From positions 48,479,786-48,543,785 of the forward strand of contig QCXZ01000041.1 of assembly GCA_025024175.1 (NCBI GenBank): 64,000 nt of DNA. The letters run 5' to 3'. The notes under the pieces are model-generated. The model saw only the letters and a list, made by a program, of their open reading frames with translations. It was not told where the DNA came from and did no database searches. The stretch is from Rhyzopertha dominica (taxonomy: Eukaryota > Arthropoda > Insecta > Coleoptera > Bostrichidae). This document shows positions 45,570 through 56,799 of the stretch, piece by piece; within the stretch, counting starts at the first letter, position 1; the number at the start of each line of letters is the position of its first letter. The translations under genes and the position numbers were made by a program.

Positions 45570-47490
45570 TCTTTCAGTTTTCAAAAGTTTTGAACGTCCA
45601 TTTTCTCAAATGGGATCCCCAAGTTTTTATTAGCGCTTTGGATTTATTTTATATTTTCCTATCTATCAAACTCTTATTGCATTTTATCCTTGCCACCTCT
45701 TTAGGAAGCAGTAAGCGTTTAAACAAATGAATTAAGAATGAAAACCTTCCCAGTATACGTCAAACTGACATTTATTGCGTAGGATACCTTTTACTGATTA
45801 AGTTTATTTCTCAATATCGAATATCTACTTATGTATATAGATTGTTTTAAAAAATAAATTATCTGCAGAAAAAATCGAGAATTAACGTCCAACTGTACGC
45901 CGTGAGAGCAAAGAAGAAGTTTTTGATAATAAGATGAAAAGCAAGGCTGACGGAAATAACAAAGGACATCAAGGAAGCAGCTAACTTAACCCTCAGCCGA
46001 GAAAGATCACCCCTACCATCGAACAGGAAAGCGGCGAATAAAAAAGCAAACAGAGAAGCAAAAAAATACAGCTTAGAAGACATAAGGGTAACATGCTTTG
46101 AGCGAACCGTGTTGCCAGCAAACACGTAGGGACCACAGGGCAGGGTGCTCCAAGCGAACAAGATTTTTCAGCCACCTAATGACATTTATTGCTCCTAATC
46201 CTTGTACAGGAAGCGACAGGTATAGCAATAGCAAGCGCTTCATAATGCTATCTGTAAATCCTTAAAAAAGCAGTTAACTAAGGGCTATAGTAATTTCCGG
46301 AGAAAAAATCGGTAAAATTAGTAGGAGTGCAATAAATATAAGTATGCGCATTCTGCATAATAGGTATAATAAGATACTGGTCATTTTCTACACTAACCCG
46401 AATATCTGTATAATCCCCACCACTTCATCCCTTACCACGACTTTACAAAAATAGTCAAGAACATTTCCTGTTCTTAAAGCAAGGGTGAAAAGTGTGTTGT
46501 GTGGCAGAATACTTGTTCTCCGCTACGTAGTTTATGCAACAATTGTCGACGGTATGACACCGAATATATATTTTTGATATAAAAACTGAAGTTAATGCAG
46601 CTGGAGCCAAAGCGGAGAAAAACTTATCTCCAGCTAGATAACAAATTAGAAGCAGCTACAAAAATAATTGGAAAAGGACCGGAACATTTAAAATTTTTAA
46701 GGAATATGACACATCTACAATCATTTGAATACTCGTTTATGTCTTGTAATATTTGTAAAGTGATATGTTAAATTTCTTAAACGTTAATAGCTTTGAATTA
46801 TTTTTTATTATAACTGCAATCTTTTAGATAAAAATGCACCATTATTTATATGTAGATTGGGCCAAATTTTTTTCTTTAAACTGAATGCATTAATTTTAAA
46901 ATTCATCATTTTGCTGGTTATAGAAGTATATCCCTCAGTCATCACAAATATAGTAATAAATAACTTACCCATAGCATGACACAAAGCAAATTTTCAAAAT
47001 ATGCGTAGGCACGTATATTTGCTTTTAGTATTTAAATTTGATTTACGACGTCACTTTTTGCACGAATACTTGATCATACACTGGTAAAAATATCGTTGTG
47101 CTTTGTATTACATTATTTGAATAATAACATACAAATTAGAACGAGAAGACATCTTCAAAACTTATCCCTAAATTTCCGATTTCATGTGAGAACTATAAAC
47201 GGATTTATCGTGTCTTATGGGTCACTATTTTTAATTGTGTTGTGTTATTTAGGTACAGATTGTCATGTACATAAGATCTGCATTATATGTATTTTTTATT
47301 TATTTATATCCCAATTCAAAGTGTGTAAATGAAGTATATGTAATTAACGAGGTAATTAACCAGTTGGTTTTATAAGTCTATGACAGTCATTTTAATGCAC
47401 TTTGGTAAATTTACATCAATTTTATTAGTATGTCCTATTAAATAATCGCATTTACCATGCCATTCGGAATTCATATCTCTTCTGGTTCGC
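45570..47490. other. mostly AT-rich DNA, no supported feature
   Basis: A charged + strand frame at about 45880-46130 (TEITKDIKEAANLTLSRERS) is bracketed by stops and unrecognised. The rest is AT-rich. Confidence 0.3.
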
Positions 47491-47497
47491 TCAGAAC

Positions 47498-48548
47498 CAG
47501 TGATGGGCGCGTAGAATACTCCATGTAGATTACCCCATTATCTACGCGTAAACTATGTAATATTCTACTTTAAAAGTCTACTGTAGAAAATAACTTTATG
47601 TAGATAAACAGCAAACTAGTAATATTTAGTACTTTTAACAGCTCCAAATGCCTCAAATGACAGTATTATTTTGTATATTATTATTTTCGTTCTCCCATCG
47701 ATCGTACCGCGAGGTACGTGAAAAAGAGAACTATATATATCACTCAATGGAACGGAGTTGATCCGATCACAACCAAACTTGGTATGGTAATAGCTCATGA
47801 CCTTCTGAGCTCCAATCCGGAGCCCTATGCTGTAGACTCTCACCGTTCAAACGTTACAGGACATCAAAGTTGCTGCAGATCGCCGTGCACTAACGTTAGT
47901 AGGTTGGAACTACGCGTGGACCACGATCGGAACTACCTGGAGTCGATCATAGGAGAATGTTTTTTTCGTTTTGGACGATTCCACTGATTGTTGCTTCCTA
48001 ACTAAACAAAATACTACTTCGTTGTAATTAAAATAACTAGAGCCACGTTAAACAACAATAACTCGTTTCGACATACATTTGTTAGGATCAGACAAGCGTG
48101 CTTTGGAGCCCTCAATCGGTCTATGGGTTCTTAAATGACTGTAAACTATGATTTTATTATCTTTCTTGTCTATAAACGGAAGAAGACTGGCTATTTCATA
48201 TGCTACCTATTATACCTAATATACACGTAGAAGAAAAGACTTCGAAACGCATGTTTTGTCCGAAAGAAGTAAGAAAACCGTTTGGGTATTCTGATGACTT
48301 ACTAAAATAAGTTATGCAAATTTGTAATATAAATATTAAAAAACTGCAGTGCTTTAAAAAATTTTAAGAATTGACCCATAAAACAGGGAAATTAGAACAA
48401 AATAATTTGCACAATACACTTAATATACAATAGCCATAATATACTCGTCTCATATTTTCTACTCAAAATCTACGCCAAAATGCTTTATCTACATTTTCTA
48501 CGCGGGTAATGTAGAAATTTATAATTTACGCGTAAACGCCCATCACTG
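47498..48548. mobile_element. non-autonomous hAT element, 1051 bp, perfect 8-bp target duplication
   Basis: Ends are CAGTGATGGGCG and its inverse CGCCCATCACTG, followed inside by ACGCGTA and TCTAC/GTAGA-rich subterminal motifs on both sides. The 8-bp sequence CTCAGAAC flanks both ends exactly (47490-47497 and 48549-48556), the hallmark of hAT integration. No transposase coding is present; the interior has an unrelated GC-richer segment (47690-47960) that may be captured sequence. Mobilisation must have been in trans. Confidence 0.88.
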
Positions 48549-48919
48549 CTCAGAACACGGGTGCGACACGACTACCTGCGCTTGGTTCGCTCGGAGCACG
48601 CAAAATGTGTGGTTCGCTCAGTGCATGTTCCCTAAACGCACGTAGCAGACATAAGACAGGTTAGAATAAGGAAGAGACAGTCAGAAAGACAGCATGAAGT
48701 AAAGAAATATTAAGAATTTTTCAGAAAAATCACCGTAATTCCAACCCACGACGGTCTTGACTTGACCTGACCTGGCCTGACCTAACAACAGTTCAAACTG
48801 GATACTGCTTGCAAAATTTTTATCTATTTATGACGCAATCGAATAAAATAGTTTTTTTTTCAAAAAACCATTAATAGAAAAGTTTTTGATTTAGTTGGAT
48901 ACACTGTATTTAGTCCGAC

Positions 48920-49450
48920 TGACATTATTTTTACACGTTCCGTCGATTTCAAATTTTCCCGCATTAAAACCTGCGTTGCCTACACATTGCACAGTGCATC
49001 CAACTCCGGTGCTTCCCCGCGTCTTCCACGCCACGCGACATTATGATCCGCGCGCTTGCCGATCTTAAGTGGCGGTGGCGAGTTTTCGAAAATCGCATTA
49101 GCGCCGCTCTTCCCGCTTGTACCGCTTTAAATCCCATTTAAAAACCAATTTGGCGCTCCGGCACAAAGGCGTCCTCCGGCTTTATCCGCGCGTTTTTCCG
49201 GGAAATATGTCGTAATCCCGAAAACGAAACGAAATAACTAATCAACGCGAGGTCCCGGAGCAATCCGCCGCCCAATAAGCTGCCGGTTTGAAAATTCAAT
49301 TATGCCCGAGTGCGAGGCGCGAGGGGGCGGAAAGACCGCTCCCGGGGGGCTTACGCAGCGTCCCGGGTTCCCTTTTTTGACAGCTGCGACGCCGGAGAAA
49401 GTGCGACGTTCGCATTCGGTCGTGGCGAGGTGCTAGATGAAATTATGTAC
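48920..49450. promoter_or_regulatory. GC-rich island nearest upstream of the Vsx exons
   Basis: The most GC- and CpG-rich block of the window, about 1.3 kb upstream of the first recognised Vsx exon. It contains TCAATTATG near 49295 and TAACTAATC near 49234. It could be an enhancer or a promoter/5' exon region; a 62-codon + strand frame at 49310 has no Vsx signature (no octapeptide), so I do not call an exon. Confidence 0.35.
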
Positions 49451-49534
49451 TTTAAACAGCAAAAATTGTGTAATAAAATTAATACAAATTGCATTTAATC
49501 TGGGTTGCATCGACAAATTCTGTGTAGTAGCAAT

Positions 49535-50040
49535 TTGTCTACATTTGCGTATCAAATTCTCATAAAACGTCCTTTATCATATTTGGAATAATTTTCTGAC
49601 ATGCTTCTGAAATGATCCTCTCCAAATGATCAATATCTTGAAAAAATCCTTGCTGGTAAACTCTTTTTTATAACCTAGAAGGGTTAAGTCTGAAGATCTA
49701 GCCGTGCTAAAAATATAAGAATATCAAATTGTCATTGAAAATAGTTTCAAAGTAATCTTTTTAAGAGCTAGTGTATTATGACATGTAGCGCCGTCTTGTC
49801 GAAACAATATACGTTGACGGTTTGACAGTTGTTTCATAAAGTCATTTAAAAAATGTAGATAATGTCCAGCATTCATGGTCTGTCAAAAAATATATGATCC
49901 TACTATTTCATTCTTGTAGATGCCACACCAAACTTTTGTGTGGTCACTAGTCTTGATGGTAAAATGGGGATTACTGTACACCGATAGCAACAGTTTTGTG
50001 AACTGACAGTGTTTACTCACATGCAACAACATAGTAGGCT
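49535..50040 (-). pseudogene. mariner-type transposase relic
   Basis: Minus strand: TSDHTKVWCGIYKNEIVGSY, a decayed middle, LFRQDGATCHNTLALKKITL (second catalytic D), then STARSSDLTLLGYKKEF (third D region; the usual PLDFFLWGYLK is altered) and KHVRKLFQI. This matches the insect group whose transposases contain FQQDGATCHTA and SCDLTPLDxFLWGY. Several stops. Confidence 0.68.
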
Positions 50041-50790
50041 TTGAAAACAAAGAAGAATGAAGTCTGTTAATTTAATATAAGTTTCCCAACTTCCTGCGTG
50101 TTTAGTGTTTGTTACATTTGTAAAATTAACTAAAAACATGATATAATGTATCTATAAATAAATAAAAGAATAAAAGATCCAGATAAAAAGAAACTATATT
50201 TGGAACGAAATAAATTCGGAAAAAGAATTTCAAAAATGTTTGGTAAAATGAGTGATTCTCTGAAAATACTTCTATAATTCAACAAAATGAACTTCAGGCA
50301 GCACACTGGTCTCAGAAGCAAATTACAATTTTCAAAGACTGTGCTTGGATTTCTAAAAAAGTTTCTATATACTCATCTTAATAAATTTATTTCAAGATTG
50401 AAGACTGATTTTGAACACATTCAAATAGTAATAAAAATGTACTAAGACTTGACGATCTGGTCTGCGGCAAAATTGTTTGTTGATTGCTAGTATGTCCAAT
50501 GATCCAGGGATAATAACTTTTTGTCTGTTATTTAATTATTTTTTTACGTTAATATTGACTAATTGCAAGTTAGAACTAATTCAGTATGATGATGATGATA
50601 TAAATAGTACCTAATTCAACATTTTTATTTCAAGTGAACAATGACATTATTATAAGGCGATTGTCTTATCTCTATTTATCTTACAAAAAATAATATTTCC
50701 AAACCTGTTTTTTTTCTCCTCGAAATAATCTTAAAAGGAAATTTTTTTCTTGGGATATACTAAATAATTTACATTTGTTTGTTTTGTTTC
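50040..50790. other. intronic AT-rich DNA upstream of the Vsx exon
   Basis: Nothing recognised apart from a short GATGATGATGATA microsatellite at 50587-50599 and the pyrimidine-rich acceptor region ending at 50792. Confidence 0.4.
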
Positions 50791-50792
50791 AG

Positions 50793-50877
50793 GGCAACTA
50801 GACAATGCAAAAGACTTCTCGATGTCAGATAGCCTCGGTGGTTTTAACAAAAAGAAAAAGAAGAAGCGACGGCATAG
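50793..50877 (+). CDS. Vsx: Vsx homeobox gene, internal exon with the basic lead-in and homeodomain start
   Basis: Acceptor TTTTGTTTCAG and donor AG|GTAACT bound an 85-nt exon in an AT-rich intron. It encodes QLDNAKDFSMSDSLGGFN, then six lysines and RRHR, matching the lysine-rich nuclear-localisation stretch and first homeodomain residues of Vsx/Chx10 proteins. The donor splits the codon of homeodomain Arg5 after its second base, and the next exon supplies the third, so the frames join exactly. Vsx proteins are transcription factors of visual-system and interneuron progenitors. Earlier exons (including the octapeptide) are not identified in the window. Confidence 0.85.
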
Positions 50878-51259
50878 GTAACTATTAAATTCAATTTTAC
50901 TAACTTTAGTTGTAATAAAATTTTAAATACTAATACGTTATTTCAAAATATGCTACTTGCTGTTGCGATCTTCATGTTCACATACTAAAAAAAATAGGAA
51001 TGCCAGTTTTCGCTACTTATATAGTTTCATGTCTTGCCTAATATTGGTATTCATCATCTTGTATCTTTAATGTCCTTATGCTGATTATAAACGGCGAGAA
51101 CACAAATCAACTATATCGACATTATATGTTGTCAGTTTACAAAAATAAATGAACTTTCTTTGAATATTAAGTATATGACATGCTGGAAAAGCGTTCTGTA
51201 GCGTAACTAGTTGAAATCTTGTGTTTCAATCTTAACTACCCTTGGTGGGTGTGTGGCAG

Positions 51260-51383
51260 GACGATTTTCACGAGCTACCAACTGGAGGAACTGGAAAAGG
51301 CGTTCAAGGATGCGCACTATCCAGACGTCTATGCGAGAGAAATGCTAAGCCTAAAAACGGACTTGCCGGAAGACAGGATACAG
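51260..51383 (+). CDS. Vsx: Vsx homeobox gene, exon with homeodomain residues 6-46
   Basis: Exon of 124 nt, acceptor TGTGGCAG, donor CAG|GTAAGT. It encodes [15 protein letters not shown] and continues [14 protein letters not shown]...LPEDRIQ: helix 1, helix 2 and the start of helix 3 of a paired-like homeodomain. [12 protein letters not shown] with LPEDRIQ is characteristic of Vsx1/Vsx2. The intron falls between residues 46 and 47, the position conserved in paired-class genes, so WFQNRRAKWRK, the CVC domain and the stop must lie in exons beyond 64000. The intron separating it from the previous exon is 382 bp. Which paralogue (Vsx1 or Vsx2) cannot be told from this part. Confidence 0.9.
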
Positions 51384-52530
51384 GTAAGTCGTAAATACTG
51401 TGTCGATGTTTTACAAAAGTACTCTAAAACTAATAAATTTTTTAAATGATTTTAATAGAACTCGGTTCGAGTTATCAAACGTCTCCAGAAATTCTAAACC
51501 CAAAAAAACATACACCTTTATGTATGATCTAAAAAAGATCCAAAGGCTGAATTTAGTTTTAGTGCCAGCGTATTTTCCTTAATATTTGTACTTATATTAG
51601 CTATGAACTCAAAACTTTCAAAATAATCTTTTAATATCCTGTACTGAATTATCAAGGAGTATAAGTTCTAAGAGATATTTAATTGTTGCATTTCTATATA
51701 AACACCTTGTATAAATGTACGAATATAATATAACACACAATCTGTTGATTGGGTTTTTGTTAAGTTGCGGATTTTTTAACAAATGGCCATGAAAAAACGA
51801 TATTCCAACGAATGCTGATGTTGGACCAATTATTCTTTCTAAATCTGCTGAAGTAGAAGTAACAGCAACGAAACAGCGTTTCTAAAAATACAGAACATTC
51901 TAACAAAATGTAATATGTAATACCTACTGATGTATCTTCACAGAAAATCACATTGAGTATAGATATCTTTAGACCAAACCAAGAATTCAGAACGACTTTA
52001 ATATTTTAAGTGACCACAATCAAAAATTGTTTGTAAATAATATTATGGTGTAGTGGAATACGCCATTATATCACATCGTGAAAAAAGGAATCTAATATTA
52101 ATAACAGAGTCAATGAGTTTTTTTAACAAGTAAACGTACATAAAAATACAAATTCAATGAAAGCTTTTGTTGCGAGTGGTTTTCTTTGTGTTTTATTTCG
52201 TCATTACCTCATTTCGATTTGTCCTCAGGTATGACAGAACGATTTTTTGACAGGGTCAGCTTGGCCTATTTGTTTCTTTACTTTAGGTANTCCTTGCTAG
52301 TTTATATTTTACGGCTCAGTGTGCCCAGATATTTTGGGTACCTTATTATTTGAATATACACGTCGCAAGAAAATTAGGTGCGTATTTTTCGTTCGACATT
52401 TTGAAATTTACCAAGCATTTTTAATTTGTTATTTTGTTAATAACAACCGTGGGATCTTTTTTTACCGAATCACTAGGATAACGTCAATGCCACACAATCT
52501 TACCAAACTGCATTCTAACTCCAAAAAATA
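51384..52530. other. first part of the long Vsx intron, nothing recognised
   Basis: AT-rich, without repeat ends or coding similarity. The intron continues past the end of the window. Confidence 0.45.
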
Positions 52531-52540
52531 AACATTTCGT

Positions 52541-52754
52541 CGATTGTTTTCCTTCGGGATGTTTTGCCGAGGTTCAAAATCTCTTCTTCTTTCATCAGAC
52601 GTTACGCTGCACGTCGCTGGCAGCATCTTGAGGATTGCCTTGATTGTAACAGCGACGTGCAGCGAAACGTCTGAAGAAAGAAGAAGGGGGCAAGAAAGCT
52701 CGGAAGAAAACAACAGAAGAATCAAGGCCGGCCACGAAAGCATCTAGAAATCAA
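52541..52754. mobile_element. palindromic solo pLTR-like insertion of a further PLE family, 214 bp
   Basis: Left arm and right arm mirror each other (CAGACGTTACGCTGCACGTCGC against GCGACGTGCAGCGAAACGTCTG, plus CTTCTTCTTTC/GAAAGAAGAAG) and a one-sided tail ends in GAAAGCATCTAG. AACATTTCGT flanks both sides (52531-52540 and 52755-52764), a 10-bp direct repeat. The right arm has a stem ending GCAGC followed by GAAACGTC, but the CUGANGA box is not clear. The layout is the same as at 18827-19142 and 21438-21640 while the sequence differs, so it is assigned to a fourth family by structure. Confidence 0.7.
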
Positions 52755-52789
52755 AACATTTCGTAGTGTAATGGGCGTAATCAGATTGA

Positions 52790-53585
52790 CGTTATATAGG
52801 TACACGGATCTAGCCAAGGCTTTCGATAAGGTAAACCAGTTAAAACAAATTGGACTGCTTGATGGTCTAGTCCTCTAGTCTCACTAATTCGATCATTTTT
52901 AGTTGGTAGAGAACATATTGTTGAATATAGAGGGCGCAAATCTCAATCTTTTGTTGCTAGAAGCGGGGTAGCGCACGGGTCCAACTTGGGGCCGTTACTG
53001 TTCATATTTTTTTTTAATGGCGTTACTGCATTACTTTCTTGCAATAAGTTAATTTTTGCAGATGAGGTTAAAGGTTTCAGTAAAATAGAATCTTACCACG
53101 GCTGCCTAATGTTAGAAGACTGCATCGATAAGTTAATTATACGGTGTGCCAAAAATAAAATTCAGATTACGTTGGAAAATGCAGAAAAAGACACTATTTG
53201 AATACAATATTAATGGAAGTGTCTTGGTATGCTGTAAGACGTATAAAGTCTTAGGTGTCCTTGTTAACAATTTACTTGATTGTCGTGAAATTTTGAGTTT
53301 TTTAAATTTTGTGGTTCCTAGAGTGTGTGCTAGAACATCCCAAGTATTTTATCTGCCAACTGCCAGAACTAACATTAAGAAGAGTTCGCCATCTTATAAC
53401 ATGCGTTCTATTTTTAATGCTAGGTGTTTGAATTTGGAACTTTTTGGTGGCTGCGTATTAAGAGCTATTTTTATGTGATTGACTTCGTTTTTCTGTAAAT
53501 ATTATTTTACTGTTTACCCTCATGTTGTATAGTTGGGTGCAAACCTGTACAACAGTGATTTCAACAAATAAATTATCGTTATTAT
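52790..53585 (+). pseudogene. LINE reverse transcriptase and C-terminus, truncated
   Basis: Blocks in order: YTDLAKAFDKVNQ, VEYRGRKSQSFVARSGVAHG and GSNLGPLLFIFFFNGVTAL, IFADEVKGFSKI (FADD with the second D changed to E), YKVLGVLVNN, and the C-terminal RTSQVFYLPTARTNI. The 3' end is CAAATAAATTATCGTTATTA at 53559-53578. The D to E change and several stops make it inactive. Similar 3' tail to the LINE at 5690-6575. Confidence 0.75.
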
Positions 53586-53684
53586 TTAATGGAAAAAATA
53601 TCGCTAAAACAAGTTTATCCAAAACATATCTTCCATATCAGTTCCACTAAAAAGACCCATCAGACATCACTGTGATTAAGTTCC

Positions 53685-54855
53685 TTCATCTAATACGACG
53701 GTGAATGCTTTCAGCGTCCATAAATAAGATAATATTTTCTCGGAAAGATCGTTTTCTCGTGAAAACACTGACAAAGAGTTATTAGTCTGACGTTTCGATT
53801 ACACCTGTAATCTTTGTCAAAGACGAAGAACCTCAGAATTTTCCTGACACAAGTTCAAGCAAAATTTTGAAAGTATTTTGTAAATAAACAAATCACCAAG
53901 GAAGCGAGACGTCATAGAAACAACGTGCCAACCTGANAAAAAAGAACCTAACGACGAAAAAGGAACTACCTATTTACTAGATATACACGAACTATTTGAT
54001 AAAAGATAACTACAAAATAGTCTTCCAAATGTCACCTAAGTACTTAAAATTGTATCTAAATTATTATATGTACTATCAACAACTAAAATATCGTGTATAT
54101 AAGGCAAACTCAACTTCAATTTACTTTGTCTTGGCTGAGAATTTACTTGATTTGGATGAGCACTTTTATTAAAAACTGACCAAATATTCTTATTGTTATA
54201 ACCATTTCTTACTAGCGCTGATTTAAGATGATATATTTCTTTTTGTAAACAACTTTCGTCTCAGATCCTTTGTGCTCTAACAAATAACGTCCTTATAAGA
54301 CTATTCTTTTGAGAGGGAGGGTGCTGAGATGTGGCATGTAAATATCTATCTGTGTGTGTTGGTTTCCTGTAAACCTTGTGTCTTAACTGTCCAGTGTTTA
54401 TACTGTAAATTTGGACATCCAAGAAAGGTAAACTGCCATTGCTTTCTAATTCCTTAGTAAATTTTATGTCAGAATTTTGACTGTTCAAATGTTTTAGAAA
54501 CCTACCTAACTCTTCTAAACCGTGGGGCCAAATAACAAAAGTGTCATCTACGTACCTATACCAACATTTTGGCATAAACTGAAAACTGTTTATCGCTACT
54601 TGTTCAAAATTTTCCATAAACAAATTAGCTACTACAGGACTTTTAGAGGTGAACCCATTGCACAACCTGATTTTTTTGATAAAAATTATCGTTCCATAAG
54701 AAATAAGTAGATTTAAACAATGTTCAGATAATCAGGCTATCGTGTCACCTAAGTGATCTCTATTAAACTTGGATTTGATGATATATATCGTTTCAGGGAT
54801 GGGTACTTTCTTAAATAAAGAAACCACGTAAAAACTAACTAAAATATCATCTTGA
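53685..54855 (-). pseudogene. PLE1 copy, 5'-truncated, with full pLTR
   Basis: Minus strand from RT (DILVSFYVVSLFKKVPIPET at 54850) through SPVVANLFMENFEQVAINSF and CWYRYVDDTFVIWPHGLEEL to RKPTHTDRYLHATSQ. The endonuclease coding is mostly deleted (a jump around 54050). The pLTR occupies about 53690-53880 with the hammerhead-like motif at 53789-53821 and ends in AATGCTTTCAGCGTCCATAA. The YVDD box is intact but stops and frameshifts interrupt the frame. Target duplication not found. Confidence 0.82.
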
Positions 54856-54889
54856 GACCCATACATATCTTGACGCTTGTAGAACCCGT

Positions 54890-55560
54890 AAGAACATACA
54901 AGATCTCCTATCCCCTGGCGCGCATGCGCCATTAATTTGAATAACTAACCTAACATTTGCAACTTTCGCGGGCAATCCCCGTTTATTGTTGTAAATCCGA
55001 CTCCCAATCACGAAACGTCTCGATCCGCGACCAAAAAAATAACCGGCGCTGGCCCTGATTGACGGTAAATGAACGGGGCATTATTCCCACATACAATTCC
55101 GCTTTCGGTATCTGGCACATTCATCTGTTCGGCAGCCATTAGTAGGCGGTGCGCCGTCGACCAATCGTGCCGTGCAAGAGCGAGCCCAATCGGCGAGCCA
55201 CAAAACTACACGAGGCCTCTCTTCAGCTGCCGTACTCTTATGTTGTGTATAATTAGTGGAATGCGCACTTGCTCTATTTGCTAGTGATTTTGCACTGTCT
55301 CTTTGAATAATTTCTTTTGTTGGACGGGATGTGCAGCACCCTTTCTGCCACTTAATGCTTTCTCACGTCTCGATGACAAAAGTGTTGTGCCTAATGCGCG
55401 CGAAGAATGGAGGACACAAAAGAGATGGGCCGACAATGAGTCATTATCAAAATGTGGCTCTTATTCGGAGGCATCAAAGGCTGAAATTGCGCGCTTCGCG
55501 AAACTTCCCCTGCGTGAAAAAATATGGGGAACGTGAGTTGGTTTTCATTTGGCAAAATCA
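54890..55560. promoter_or_regulatory. GC-rich non-repeat island in the Vsx intron (candidate enhancer)
   Basis: About 650 bp of CpG-rich sequence, starting at GCGCGCATGCGCC and running into CAGCTG (55225-55230) and ACATTCATCTGTTCGG E-box-like sites, with CAATCACG and CCGTTTATTG near 54980-55015. Frames of 71-96 codons in three registers overlap and resemble no protein. It lies downstream of the homeodomain exon, probably inside the long intron. Confidence 0.33.
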
Positions 55561-55739
55561 CAGGTGCTTTCTTATATTATTAATGGCAAACAGAAAATTA
55601 ACTTTCGGGGATGTTTCATAAAACGCGACTAAAGCAAAAAATTATGATGATCCCGAAAATTCAGCTGTTATACAAGCAATTGCAGGGCTCTTATTAAATA
55701 AAACACCATGCAAATTGTATTCCCAGTTTCCTAAGGTTC

Positions 55740-56771
55740 TGTGGACTCGGTAAAAGATTTTAACTCCAATAATGACAGTTGTAAGGAGGCGGTCTCAACA
55801 GGGTGTGTCCTTCTTTCTTCGCGATTTCATCAATCCTGTAATGATCAGGAATATTAAGATTTTTTATTTTATTCAACAAGTCTTTTTTGGTGACCTCTTC
55901 TTAGGTACTTACGTCATACAATCGATAATGTCCCGTTTTCTAGTAGCTGGACACGGTTTCTTATTCAATTGTTTTGAATGATATTTTGCGTTATCCATTA
56001 CTATTACACTGTTAGGAGGTAGAAATGGTAACAACTGTTTCGTAAACTGAGTCCCAAACAGTGAAGCATCCATGTCCTGATGATAGTCTGCAGAACAATT
56101 TTTTATATTCCTTTTTGGGCCCATCCATTACTTCCACCCGTGTGCAGAATAATAACCAAGTTTTTCACAACTTCATGCGAATCCAACCATGTTTCGTCGA
56201 GCTAAACTATGTCCTTCATCATCTCGATATTGCTTTATCCGAGTCACGTATTCGGATCCCAGTTTTTTTCAAACGAGGTGATTCCACAATGGCCATTCTT
56301 TTATTAAGTGTTTTGTAATTAAAACCAATATTTCTTAAGTATAGCCTAAACGTTCGTCACAACTTTCAATATCATATCCTGAATCATCCAATTTTTGTTT
56401 CAATGAGGCTACCGTCGGCAACCTTCTTTATTTCTGTACCCAAACTTTCACTGAATTTACAATTTTCTGAATGGATGTATAAGGTACGTTAAATCACTTG
56501 CAACTTTAACAGGATTAGAACATCCCATCTTGATCCAACCTTGATAAACATTGATTGCTATGTCTGGAGCGTCTATATGCAAATGACACCTTTTTTCTTT
56601 GGCTATAGTTTTTCGTTCTCGCTTACTTCGTCTACCTCTTACGGCCCGTAGAAAGGTCAGCTTCTTCTTCTGCATTTTCTCACGGACGGAACATGTTGAA
56701 GAAAGAAATTCTCTTCGAATTAGCACAAAAATGTAACAAGCACAAATCTCACGTAAGAGATCGGTTGTCAA
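55740..56771 (-). pseudogene. DDE_3-type transposase, decayed
   Basis: Minus strand: a basic N-terminal part (RAVRGRRSKRERKTIAKEKR), DAPDIAINVYQGWIKMGC, RIKQYRDDEG, then LDETWLDSHEVVKNLVI with the first catalytic D, SADYHQDMDASLFGTQFTKQ, PPNSVIVMDNAKYHSKQLNK with the second D, and KKEGHTLLRPPPYNCH where active copies read LPPYHCxLNPIEL. Motifs match the IS630/Tc1-mariner DDE_3 family common in insects. Multiple frame breaks; the third acid is not clearly kept. It lies next to the truncated end of the LINE at 56800-58062. Confidence 0.75.
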
Positions 56772-56799
56772 CTAAATAAATTTTGTCTCTAATTGCTCT

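Noticed and set aside
45859..46161. 100-codon minus frame and a charged plus-strand frame
   Set aside because: The minus frame is the hydrophobic shadow of a lysine-rich plus strand; the plus strand is interrupted by stops and unrecognised.
49310..49498. Possible first exon of Vsx
   Set aside because: The translation is arginine/glycine-rich without the octapeptide or any Vsx-like segment, and no convincing donor was found.
55069..55621. Frames of 71, 77 and 96 codons on the + strand
   Set aside because: Three overlapping registers in a GC-rich island; no conserved motif, so treated as non-coding.
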